A stretch of DNA of 13,498 nt from CAYFVR01 sp046541515. Lineage in GTDB: Bacteria; Desulfobacterota; Desulfobacteria; Desulfobacterales; Desulfococcaceae. The stretch is taken from positions 1-13,498 of the forward strand of contig JBKHDD010000135.1 of NCBI GenBank assembly GCA_046541515.1. Direction: 5' to 3'. The notes below the pieces were generated by a model. It saw only the letters and a program-made list of their open reading frames with translations, was not told the origin of the DNA and made no database searches. Positions 1 to 10,680 of the stretch are shown here, piece after piece (the first letter of the stretch is position 1; every line of letters begins with the position of its first letter). A program made the translations under genes and the position numbers.

Positions 1-1829
1 TATCCGGCGGTGTCGGTTTCCGGTTTGGGTTCGTCCGCTTCCTTCGGAGGCGGGGTGGTGCCAGCGGCAGATGGCGGTTCCGGGCCGAAATCGGCCGGCG
101 GTTTTGCAGTGGTGGAAGACGACTCGGCCGAGGCGTTTTCAAACAAGGTTTTCAAGCCGCCCAGATCGCTTCCCGATCCCAGCCCCAGTTCCTTGAGCAG
201 GGCGTCCACCAGCGGGGCTTGGCCCCGGTAGCGCAGGGCGCTGTTGACGATTTGGTCCGACACGTTGCCGGAGCCGTTGCCGCCCGCCCCGTTTCCGCCG
301 CCGTTGCCGTTGGCCGCGCCCACCAGGCCGTCCACCTGGAGGATTTTGATGCTTTCGATGGCCTCCAGCGGCCGGACGCTTTCCCGGACCACCGTCTCGA
401 TCTTTTCGATCAGCGCCATGCGCACCTGCATTTCGATGGCCGCCGGGGTCAGCACGTTTTCCGCCTCGTGCATGGCCCGCTTGCCTTCTGCCTCCACTTC
501 GTAGCGCTTCTTGGCCGCTTCGGCTCGGACCATTTCGCTGTCGGCTTCGGCCTGGGCTTCCAGTCGGAGCGCTTCGGCCCGGCTTTCGGCGGCCTTCTTT
601 TCGGCCTCCGCCGCCGTGGTCACGCCGATGGCCTCCCGCTCGGCCAGCTTGCTGGCTTCCACCAGCTCGATGGCCTTCTGGCGTTCGGCGATCTCGGTCG
701 CCCGCGCCGTGTTGACCTGCTCCTCGGCCCGGACCGCCAGCGCCAAGGCTTTGTCGGCTTCGGCCTTGGCGGTGGATTTTGCCTTGGATTTCTCCGCGAT
801 GGCGATGGCCCGGTCCTGCTCGGCCAACTCCACCGTCTTTTTCTGCTCGATCTCGGCCGTCTCCACCGCCTTGGCCTTTTCGATCTCCCGCTCCCGAATC
901 TGCTGTTCCTTTTGGAGACGGGCCTCCTCCACCTCCCGCTCGGCCACGATCTGGGCCCGATCCACCTCCCGCTTGGCGGCAATTTTCGCTTCGCTGGACT
1001 CCCGCTCCTTCTCGGCCTGCTGCATGGCGATGTCGGATTGCTGCTGGGCCATCCGCGTTTCGATTTCCTGCCGCTGTTGGAGCTTGGCGTACTCTTCCTC
1101 CTTGGCCAGTTCCAGCTTCTGCCGCTCGGCCTCCAAATTCTTTTGGCGGACGGCGACCTCCGTTTCCTGCTCGATGGCGTTGCGCTGCTTCCGCCGCTCC
1201 TCGATCTCCTCGGTGACCTTGGTGAGGCCCTGAGCGTCGAAGAGGTTTTGGGGATTGAAAAAGCTCTGGTCGGTCTGGTCCAGGGCGGTCAGGGAGACGG
1301 TTTCCAGCTCCAGACCATTTTTCAGCAGGTCCTCGGTCACCGCCGTCTGGACCTTCTGGACGAAATCCACCCGCATTTCGTGGAGTTCCTCCAGCGTCAT
1401 TTCGGCGGCCACGGCCCGGAGGGCGTCCACGAATTTGCCCTCCACCAACTCCTTCAGCGCCTTGGTGTCCATGGTTCGCTTGCCCAGGGTCTGGGCCGCG
1501 TTGGCGATGGAATCCTCGGTGGGCTTCACCCGAACGTAAAACTCGGCCTGAACGTCCACCCGCATCCGGTCCCGGGTGATGAGCGCCTGCTCGGTGGTGC
1601 GGCGCACCTCCAGCCGGAGGGTGTTCATGTTGACCGGAATGATTTCGTGCAACACCGGCATGACCAGGGTGCCGCCGTTCATGACCACCTTCTGGCCGCC
1701 GAAGCCGGTGCGGACAAAGGAAATCTCCTTGGAGGCCCGGGCGTACAGCTTGGCCAGGATCAGCCCGATAAGGATCAGGGCGAACAGGCTCAGGCCGACC
1801 ACCATGAGAATCAGGGTGAAATTCGGCAT
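1..1829 (-). CDS. yqiK: Flotillin-like SPFH protein, YqiK/FloT type (reaches window edge)
   Basis: Membrane scaffold of the flotillin family, thought to organise membrane microdomains. It starts MPNFTLILMVV at 1829 with AGGAG (1836-1840) upstream. Residues about 4-25 form one transmembrane helix. The motif VRTGFGGQKVV follows, as in YqiK/flotillin proteins, and then an SPFH domain to about residue 200. Residues about 205-470 are an Ala/Glu/Lys/Arg-rich coiled coil, typical of flotillin oligomerisation. A Gly/Asn-rich linker lies at about 505-526, and the tail is Pro/Ser/Thr/Glu-rich and low in complexity, ending PKPETDTAG. The frame stays open for 609 codons to position 3. The last two bases read TA on the coding strand, so a TAA or TAG stop may lie just past the edge, but Tyr is equally possible. 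It lies downstream of a yqiJ-like gene, the same order as E. coli yqiJK. Family call is firm; the cargo or partner is unknown. Confidence 0.9.
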   Translation of the reverse strand, partial: MPNFTLILMVVGLSLFALILIGLILAKLYARASKEISFVRTGFGGQKVVMNGGTLVMPVLHEIIPVNMNTLRLEVRRTTEQALITRDRMRVDVQAEFYVRVKPTEDSIANAAQTLGKRTMDTKALKELVEGKFVDALRAVAAEMTLEELHEMRVDFVQKVQTAVTEDLLKNGLELETVSLTALDQTDQSFFNPQNLFDAQGLTKVTEEIEERRKQRNAIEQETEVAVRQKNLEAERQKLELAKEEEYAKLQQRQEIETRMAQQQSDIAMQQAEKERESSEAKIAAKREVDRAQIVAEREVEEARLQKEQQIREREIEKAKAVETAEIEQKKTVELAEQDRAIAIAEKSKAKSTAKAEADKALALAVRAEEQVNTARATEIAERQKAIELVEASKLAEREAIGVTTAAEAEKKAAESRAEALRLEAQAEADSEMVRAEAAKKRYEVEAEGKRAMHEAENVLTPAAIEMQVRMALIEKIETVVRESVRPLEAIESIKILQVDGLVGAANGNGGGNGAGGNGSGNVSDQIVNSALRYRGQAPLVDALLKELGLGSGSDLGGLKTLFENASAESSSTTAKPPADFGPEPPSAAGTTPPPKEADEPKPETDTAG

Positions 1830-1835
1830 CACGCA

Positions 1836-1840
1836 CTCCT
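1836..1840 (-). promoter_or_regulatory. Ribosome binding site of the flotillin gene
   Basis: AGGAG lies 6 nt before the ATG at 1829. It fixes this start, which gives an immediate membrane anchor as expected for YqiK-type flotillins. The alternative frame that opens at 1836 has no such support. Confidence 0.7.
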
Positions 1841-1856
1841 TTTATTTGGGTTTCTC

Positions 1857-2015
1857 AAGTCCCCCTTTTTAAAAGGGGAATTTAGGGGGATTTCGGTGTG
1901 CCAATTGTCAGAGCGCCGCCATGAAGAATGGTGTTGCATGATCGACGACCGCGCTCGCCGTGGGCAAAAATCCCCCCGGCCCCCATTAGAAAAAGAGCGG
2001 GATGGGAAAGGGGGG
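1857..2015. repeat. Pair of facing C/G-rich palindromic repeats (MITE-like relic) between yqiJ and yqiK
   Basis: The spacer between the two flotillin-operon genes carries two related repeats. Copy 1 (1857-1893), read on the minus strand, is AAATCCCCC, then CCCCTTTTAAAAAGGGG, then GACTT. Copy 2 (about 1967-2015), read on the plus strand, starts AAATCCCCCC and ends AAAGGGGGG, with inner arms CCCAT/ATGGG. The copies therefore face each other around a core of about 70 bp, which is how a small non-autonomous element with long terminal inverted repeats looks. Similar AAATCCCCC...GGGGGA repeats are dispersed in many Desulfobacterota and cyanobacterial genomes (general knowledge, not searched here). 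There is no transposase. Copy 2 is more diverged than copy 1. Confidence 0.55.
1966..2015 (-). terminator. Possible terminator or attenuator formed by repeat copy 2, downstream of yqiJ
   Basis: In the minus-strand transcript, just after the yqiJ stop, CCCCCC (2010-2015) can pair with GGGGGG (1972-1977), and inner CCCAT (2002-2006) with ATGGG (1982-1986). The stem is followed directly by ATTTTT. That is the layout of an imperfect intrinsic terminator. It may reduce read-through from yqiJ into the flotillin gene. The loop is large and the stem is interrupted, so strength is uncertain. Confidence 0.4.
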
Positions 2016-2020
2016 CGGCG

Positions 2021-2719
2021 TCAGGGCGATTCCAAATCCTGAAACGAAATGCCGGTGGTGTTGGGCGCGACCAGGAAGACGACGCCTTTCCGGCCGATCA
2101 GCAGCACTTCCGCGCCGGCGGGAAACGCCTCGGAGTCATCCTCCGGCGCCACCATGACGTAATGGGTCTGGCCGTGCTCGTCGCGCAGCTTGGCCTGGCT
2201 GGGGCTTCCGGCCCGGGCGGTTCCCAGGGTGATCACGGCGATGCGGCCCACGAAGCTGCTTTCGGAGACGGCCTGGGTTTCGTCGGTGGCAAACCAGCGG
2301 ATGAACAGGCGGCCGGCCCACCGCATTCCGAACAGCGCGGCCAAAACGGCGGGAACGGCGGCCAGCCAGGGGGGGAGGAGGAAGCCGAAGGCGTTGGAAA
2401 AGAGGGACTGAAGGACTAAACCGGCGACCCCGAATCCGCAAAGGAAGAGGATAAAGAGGATGAGGACCGGAACTTTTCCGACGTGGAGCCAGCCGAAGAA
2501 ATGGGACAGGACCCCGCCGGAACCCAATCCGTCCAGATCCGCGTCGCCGTCCACGTCCATGTCCACGTCGAAATCGAAATCGGGCAGGATGGAATCCAGC
2601 AGGCTGGAAAGACCGGCCCCCAAAAGCGTCGAAATCCCTTCCAGCATGCCGATCCCGATCATGATGCCCAGCGCGATGGCAAAGGGCAGGTTGGCGGAGT
2701 GGAGCAGGAAATCGAGCAT
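2021..2719 (-). CDS. yqiJ: YqiJ-like inner-membrane OB-fold protein with Asp-rich loop
   Basis: A 232-residue membrane protein of the YqiJ (DUF1449/NfeD-like) type, a usual partner of flotillins. Hydrophobic segments lie at about residues 10-32, 82-105 and 113-140. The C-terminal part (about 150-230) is soluble, with a beta-rich pattern (VGRIAVITLGTARAG... VLLIGRKGVVFLVAP) fitting an NfeD-like OB fold. Between the first two hydrophobic segments is an acidic stretch, residues 47-64 (DFDFDVDMDVDGDADLDG), with alternating aspartates. Part of it resembles a DxDxDG calcium-binding loop. The start has GGAG about 8 nt upstream. The gene precedes the flotillin gene by 191 bp, and the pair is probably co-transcribed. 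Its biochemical activity is not known. NfeD-like proteins are thought to assist flotillin assembly or membrane quality control. Confidence 0.82.
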   Translation of the reverse strand: MLDFLLHSANLPFAIALGIMIGIGMLEGISTLLGAGLSSLLDSILPDFDFDVDMDVDGDADLDGLGSGGVLSHFFGWLHVGKVPVLILFILFLCGFGVAGLVLQSLFSNAFGFLLPPWLAAVPAVLAALFGMRWAGRLFIRWFATDETQAVSESSFVGRIAVITLGTARAGSPSQAKLRDEHGQTHYVMVAPEDDSEAFPAGAEVLLIGRKGVVFLVAPNTTGISFQDLESP

Positions 2720-2844
2720 GGGAAGGCTCCGGGGGGTGGGGCAATTATTTATGTGGGAATTCGAATGATTTCAGCAATCGACTGGGAGAACGCCCGTTTC
2801 GGGGATCCACCCAATCCGCTGAAGGCGTGGGAATCCGGAAATTT

Positions 2845-2872
2845 CTTTTACACAGGCGTGCCGATTTTTCAA
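2845..2872 (-). promoter_or_regulatory. Candidate sigma70-type promoter for yqiJ-yqiK
   Basis: On the minus strand, TTGAAA (2867-2872) is followed after 16 nt by TAAAAG (2845-2850), about 125 nt before the yqiJ start. The -35 matches consensus at 5 of 6 positions and the -10 at 4 of 6. GGAAAT (2875-2880) and ATTTCC (2838-2843) flank the site as a short inverted repeat. Weak call: AT-rich sequence nearer the gene offers other choices. Confidence 0.3.
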
Positions 2873-2940
2873 GGATTTCCTGGAACAGGGGGAGAAGAGA
2901 GAAAAAAAAGGAAGGGTGGAAATGGGCTCGCTTTGTTATT

Positions 2941-2966
2941 GGAAAAATCAAGGAGGCTCGAACCTC
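2941..2966 (-). terminator. Weak intrinsic terminator after the secA-grx operon
   Basis: About 23 nt past the grx-like stop codon the transcript can form GAGGT/GCCTC around a TCGA loop (plus-strand 2953-2966, closing with a G-U pair). Five nt later comes ATTTTT. The stem is only 5 bp, so termination may be partial. Its position, at the end of a seven-gene run and before a long gap, supports the role. Confidence 0.4.
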
Positions 2967-2988
2967 GGGAACAAAAAGCACTTTCGCG

Positions 2989-3327
2989 TTAGGGAAAAAA
3001 GCGCCCGGGTCGCCGATCCCCCGCCACGATCGCCATCAGCCGCTCCAGGAAACTCAGCTTCATGATCCCCTGGTTCTCCAGCGCGTCCAGAATTTTGTCC
3101 CGGCGCGCGCCCTCAACCACCGCCTCTCCGATGAACAGGGTGGGAAAAACCGGCCGGTCCCCGGCCCGAGCCTTCATTTCGGCCAGGGCCGCGTCGCGCT
3201 CGTCCTCCTCCATATGATCCAGTTCCAGATATTCCGCCGAAACCGAATACTTTTCCAACATCTTGCGGATGACCTTGCAATGATGGCAGGTGGAAAGGGC
3301 GAAGACGCGGACGGGCTTGTGGGCCAT
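2989..3327 (-). CDS. Glutaredoxin/thioredoxin-fold protein with CHHC active site
   Basis: A 112-residue small thiol-disulfide protein. The N-terminus reads VRVFALSTCHHCK, a beta strand leading into a CxxC redox motif (C14, C17). FPTLF (residues 61-65) supplies the cis-proline (P62) expected opposite the active site, followed by GEAVVEG, similar to the glutathione-site region of glutaredoxins. The tail beyond residue 88 is a short extension of unknown role. GGAGG lies 7 nt before the ATG. It is the last gene of the run and starts 22 bp after the lipoprotein gene. No signal peptide is seen, so it is probably cytoplasmic. A CHHC motif is also used by DsbA-type oxidases, but the size and lack of an inserted helical domain favour a glutaredoxin-like protein. 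The electron donor is unknown. Confidence 0.8.
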   Translation of the reverse strand: MAHKPVRVFALSTCHHCKVIRKMLEKYSVSAEYLELDHMEEDERDAALAEMKARAGDRPVFPTLFIGEAVVEGARRDKILDALENQGIMKLSFLERLMAIVAGDRRPGRFFP

Positions 3328-3349
3328 GGAAAACCTCCGGCGGAAAAAG

Positions 3350-4108
3350 TCAGAACGCCTGATTGATGGCGTCGCGTTCCTGATTTCGGCGGGCTTCGCG
3401 GCGGGCCGCCTCCCGCTCCACCAGCCGCCGGAGACTATTGACGTAGAAAATGGCGATCCGGTACTCGGGAATCCCGGCGGCCGCTTCGTCCACCGAAAAG
3501 ACCAGCACGTCCCCTTCCCGCGTCCACACCCGCGACTGTTGAATTCCCGAACCGGCGTCGATGATGCGCGGCGGTCCGTGGGCTTCCGCCAGCGCCGCAG
3601 CCACCGCCTCGCCGTCTCGGCGCGTTTCGATGCGCACCAGCAACGGCTTGCCCGTTTCCTCGTCGAACGTCATTTGGACCCGGTCGAAAGGGGTCGCGTT
3701 TCTGTCCATGTATCGGAAATCCAGCCGGACGGTGTCATGCTCCACCCGCGCGCCGCTCTTTCCGTTCAGCTTTCGGTGCAGGTCGGCCAGGCCGGGAAAA
3801 TGCTCGGAGAAAAATTCGGGGGATCGAATGGCGAGGTCCAGCACATTGCGCCGGGAGACGCCGGGGCGACCCAGTTGGGCCCGGAGTCGGTCCCGGACGG
3901 AATCGGTCAGCACAGTCTGGGCGCCGACTTCGAAGAAGGTAAAGCTTTCCGGTCCGCTCGAATCGGCCGGCGAAGAAGGCGAGTCCCGGCCGCAGCCGAG
4001 CAGGCAGACGGCCAGGAGCCAAAGGAGGAAAAACGGAAACGCCGCGCGCGCTTTCCGCGAAGCGCTATCCGGCGCGGGAAGAAACAAAAATCGTGGGAGA
4101 GACCCCAT
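3350..4108 (-). CDS. Uncharacterised lipoprotein
   Basis: I do not recognise the family. The 252-residue product has a signal peptide whose hydrophobic core (FPFFLLWLLAVCLLG) ends in a lipobox, LLGC, with the lipidated cysteine at C39. The residue after it is Gly, not Asp, which by the E. coli Lol rule suggests outer-membrane sorting. The mature part begins with a Ser/Pro/Asp-rich linker (about 41-55). A mixed alpha/beta region follows, with several beta strands such as ARVEHDTVRLDFRYMDR and KPLLVRIETRRDGE. It ends in a highly basic helix with many Arg and Glu (about 225-248). The N-region before the hydrophobic core is long (about 22 residues), so a later start (for example TTG at codon 8) is possible. 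The ATG lies 3 bp after the HIT gene stop, which argues for translational coupling. Confidence 0.72.
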   Translation of the reverse strand: MGSLPRFLFLPAPDSASRKARAAFPFFLLWLLAVCLLGCGRDSPSSPADSSGPESFTFFEVGAQTVLTDSVRDRLRAQLGRPGVSRRNVLDLAIRSPEFFSEHFPGLADLHRKLNGKSGARVEHDTVRLDFRYMDRNATPFDRVQMTFDEETGKPLLVRIETRRDGEAVAAALAEAHGPPRIIDAGSGIQQSRVWTREGDVLVFSVDEAAAGIPEYRIAIFYVNSLRRLVEREAARREARRNQERDAINQAF

Positions 4109-4111
4109 GAA

Positions 4112-4444
4112 TCAGCGTTCCCACCCCCCCAAAAGGTGCAAATGCAGATGAAAAATCACCTGCCCGCCGCCCCGCTCCACGTTGTAGAGCAACTTGTAGC
4201 CGGATTCGGCCACGCCCGCTTTCGCCGCCATATCCCGGGCCGTCAGGTTCATCCGGCCCAGCAAATCAACGTCGCCTTCCGCGATGTCGTTGATGCTTCG
4301 GATGTGGCGCTTGGGCACGACGAGCAGATGAACCGGGGCATGGGGGTTGATGTCCCGGAAGACCACCATCCGGTCGTCTTCGTGCAGAAACTCGGTTCCC
4401 TTGCGGCCCGCCGCGATTTCGCAGAAGAGACATTCCTCGCTCAT
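4112..4444 (-). CDS. hinT: HIT-family hydrolase (HinT-like nucleoside phosphoramidase)
   Basis: A 110-residue histidine-triad protein, the usual length for HinT. It starts MSEECLFCEIAAG, matching the family N-terminus with its C5-x-x-C8 pair. FRDINPHAPVHLLVVPKRHI is the family's central strand and helix region. The C-terminus carries the histidine triad FHLHLHLLGG, with H99, H101 and H103. Members hydrolyse purine nucleoside phosphoramidates and aminoacyl-adenylates through a nucleotidylated histidine. The start codon overlaps the aat stop (ATGA, 4 bp), with AAAGGA just upstream, so the two are translationally coupled. Its presence after aat may be incidental, although both enzymes deal with aminoacyl chemistry; that link is speculation. 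Confidence 0.92.
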   Translation of the reverse strand: MSEECLFCEIAAGRKGTEFLHEDDRMVVFRDINPHAPVHLLVVPKRHIRSINDIAEGDVDLLGRMNLTARDMAAKAGVAESGYKLLYNVERGGGQVIFHLHLHLLGGWER

Positions 4445-5244
4445 GAAGCGTCCTTTTTGTCCAGTTTGGCTTTGTCCGGTCTGGCCGGCGTCTTTCGCCG
4501 TTTTCGATTTTCAGGATTGAATTCGGTTCGCCTTGGAACGGGGGCGTCGGCATCCTTCTGGCCGTCAAACCGCCACCGACCCCGGCGGGTGGGAAACCGC
4601 AGGGCCCGGCCCAACTGCTCCAGAAAAATCCGTCGCCGCACCTCCCGCGCGCCAAAGCGCAAGAGGTGATCGGTTTTCACCTGGCAATCCACCAGCGGAA
4701 AATTCCACTTTCGAAGCTGCCAGGCCAGACTCACAAAGGCGACCTTGGAGGCGTTGGACACCCGCATGAACATGGACTCTCCGAAGAAGGCCCGTCCCAG
4801 GGAAACGCCGTACAGTCCCCCAACGAGTCGATCTCCCTGCCAGCATTCCACGGAATGGGCGAAACCCGAGCGGTAGAGCCGCTCGTAGGCCGCCACCATC
4901 TCGTCCACCAGCCAGGTGCCCTCTCCGCTTTCCCGGCGGGTGCGGGCGCATTCCCGGATGACCTCTCCGAAGGCCCGATCCATGGTCACCCGAAACCCCC
5001 CCTGCCGAATCACCCGCGCCAGCCGGCGGGACACCCGAATTTCCTCCGGATAGAGAACCAGACGGGGGTCCGGGGACCACCAAATGATCGGGTCGTCCTC
5101 CGAATACCAGGGAAAAATGCCCATCCGGTAGGCGAGCAACAGCCGTTCTTCGCTGAGGTCGCCTCCGATGGCCAGCAACCCTTCGCGCTCGGCGAGATGG
5201 GGCGGCGGAAAACCGATTTTGTGGGAAAGCTGAAACACCGGCAT
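4441..5244 (-). CDS. aat: Leucyl/phenylalanyl-tRNA-protein transferase
   Basis: Transfers Leu or Phe from aminoacyl-tRNA to proteins with N-terminal Arg or Lys, making N-degrons that ClpS reads. The family signature is complete: GLLAIGGDLS (22-31), YRMGIFPWY (39-47), WWSPDPR (55-61), TWLVDEMVAAYERL (110-123), GFAHSVECW (127-135), GGLYGVSLGRAFFGESMF (142-159), NASK (164-167), DCQ (186-188) and HLLRFGAREV (193-202). The enzyme core ends near residue 227 (RWRFD). An extra tail of about 40 residues follows, rich in Lys, Arg and Pro, which E. coli Aat (about 234 residues) lacks. The start has no strong Shine-Dalgarno sequence. It begins 33 bp after clpA and overlaps the HIT gene by 4 bp, placing it with the machinery that degrades its products. 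Confidence 0.96.
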   Translation of the reverse strand: MPVFQLSHKIGFPPPHLAEREGLLAIGGDLSEERLLLAYRMGIFPWYSEDDPIIWWSPDPRLVLYPEEIRVSRRLARVIRQGGFRVTMDRAFGEVIRECARTRRESGEGTWLVDEMVAAYERLYRSGFAHSVECWQGDRLVGGLYGVSLGRAFFGESMFMRVSNASKVAFVSLAWQLRKWNFPLVDCQVKTDHLLRFGAREVRRRIFLEQLGRALRFPTRRGRWRFDGQKDADAPVPRRTEFNPENRKRRKTPARPDKAKLDKKDAS

Positions 5245-5277
5245 AGCGGGGTGAACGATCCGATCCGTTTCGAGGCC

Positions 5278-7548
<2,271 letters not shown>

Positions 7549-7551
7549 GAT

Positions 7552-7872
7552 TCACTCTTCCTCCATCGTGCATTTGAGTGGAAACCCGTTCTCCCGGGCC
7601 AGCCGTTCCACTGTGTCCACCTTGGTTTCGGCCACTTCGTATGTAAAGACTCCGCAGACGCCGACCCCCTTGTGGTGGACATTGAGCATGATGCGGGTGG
7701 CCTCCTCCGACGACTTGCTGAAGACGAATATCAACACCTCCACCACGAATTCCATGGTGGTGTAATCGTCGTTGTGAAGGAGCACCCGATACATGGAGGG
7801 CTCGCGAACTTCTTCCTCTTCCTCGGTGTCGGACAGAACCTGTTCATCAAAATCCGGCGTCTGTGAACTCAT
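7552..7872 (-). CDS. clpS: ClpA adaptor protein ClpS
   Basis: N-degron recognition adaptor that binds N-terminal Leu, Phe, Tyr or Trp and delivers substrates to ClpA. The 106-residue length equals E. coli ClpS. The acidic, flexible N-terminal extension (about 1-24) contains a Glu run and precedes YRVLLHNDDYTTMEFVVEVL. Substrate-pocket residues known from E. coli appear at the same numbers: N34, D35, D36, the gatekeeper M40, and H66 in NVHHKG. The C-terminus is MEEE; its codons also supply the clpA ribosome binding site. It starts 19 bp after the secA stop. Confidence 0.97.
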   Translation of the reverse strand: MSSQTPDFDEQVLSDTEEEEEVREPSMYRVLLHNDDYTTMEFVVEVLIFVFSKSSEEATRIMLNVHHKGVGVCGVFTYEVAETKVDTVERLARENGFPLKCTMEEE

Positions 7873-7891
7873 GGGAATCCCGGTGTGGCGG

Positions 7892-10423
<2,532 letters not shown>

Positions 10424-10538
10424 CAACGATGGGTATCCTTTCGTATAAAAGCTTCGTGGTCCCGGAAGTCGCTTCCGTTTCCACCGCCCTTCGACTGCGG
10501 GTCGAAGAAGGCGGAACCGGTTCCGTTTCGGGACAACC
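10424..10538 (-). promoter_or_regulatory. Structured 5' leader of secA
   Basis: Between the predicted transcription start (near 10538) and the secA ATG lie about 115 nt with three successive inverted repeats. These are the perfect palindrome GGAACCGGTTCC (10513-10524), a 7-bp stem CTTCGAC/GTCGAAG with a 5-nt loop (10489-10507, extendable by GCC/GGC past a TT bulge), and a 6-bp stem CGGAAG/CTTCCG with a 3-nt loop (10463-10477). None is followed by a T run, so this is not a simple terminator. AAAGGA, the best Shine-Dalgarno candidate, lies just past the last stem. Function is inferred only. Confidence 0.45.
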
Positions 10539-10544
10539 GGAGGT

Positions 10545-10573
10545 ATCATAAGATGATTTCGCGGGAATGTCCA
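10545..10573 (-). promoter_or_regulatory. Sigma70-type promoter for the secA operon
   Basis: On the minus strand, TGGACA (10568-10573) and TATGAT (10545-10550) are separated by exactly 17 nt. Each hexamer matches consensus at 5 of 6 positions. It sits between the terminator of the M23 gene and secA, where a promoter is required. Confidence 0.65.
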
Positions 10574-10619
10574 CGGGCAAGGGCCGGGATCGGGCGGAGA
10601 AAGGGGGGGAGACGGGCGG

Positions 10620-10657
10620 AAAAAAGAGGGCCGGCGACGTGAACGACGCCGTCGGCC
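10620..10657 (-). terminator. Intrinsic terminator of the M23 peptidase gene
   Basis: About 24 nt after the M23 stop codon the transcript reads GGCC-GAC-GGCG, a short loop, then CGCC-GGCC, giving an 8-bp GC-rich stem with a 3-nt bulge. CTC and six T residues follow (plus-strand A run at 10620-10625). This closes the folD-M23 unit and separates it from secA. Confidence 0.7.
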
Positions 10658-10680
10658 AAAACCAGGGAAACCGAAAAAGA

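Larger units (their letters stand above)
2720..2988. other. Intergenic region, 269 bp, between the grx-like gene and yqiJ
   Basis: No convincing gene lies here. It holds a weak terminator for the upstream operon (2941-2966), a 30-nt uninterrupted purine run on the plus strand (2887-2916; polypyrimidine in the transcript), and a possible promoter for yqiJ (2845-2872). The 78-codon open frame at 2745-2981 has no clear ribosome binding site or recognisable domain and is not called. Confidence 0.6.

Noticed and set aside
139..2042. Two long open frames over the flotillin gene: 565 codons on the minus strand (139-1836) and 607 codons on the plus strand (219-2042)
   Set aside because: Both are low-complexity (Gly/Arg-rich or Leu/Phe-rich) shadows. 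The frame starting at 1829 gives a clear flotillin with membrane anchor, SPFH motif and ribosome binding site.
2850..2868. A sigma54-like GGCAC element upstream of yqiJ
   Set aside because: The GC of the -12 element is missing at the required spacing.
2953..2966. A tRNA T-loop-like GGTTCGAGCC sequence
   Set aside because: No matching acceptor, D or anticodon arms nearby; it is better explained as the stem-loop of a weak terminator.
2745..2981. A 78-codon frame on the minus strand in the gap upstream of yqiJ
   Set aside because: No convincing ribosome binding site and no family resemblance. It spans the terminator and purine tract and would end close to the yqiJ start.
10424..10549. A 42-residue N-terminal extension of SecA
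   Set aside because: The ATG at 10549 lies inside the predicted -10 box, and the residues (Arg/Pro-rich) do not resemble SecA. The canonical MFFDLLTKMFG start is at 10423.
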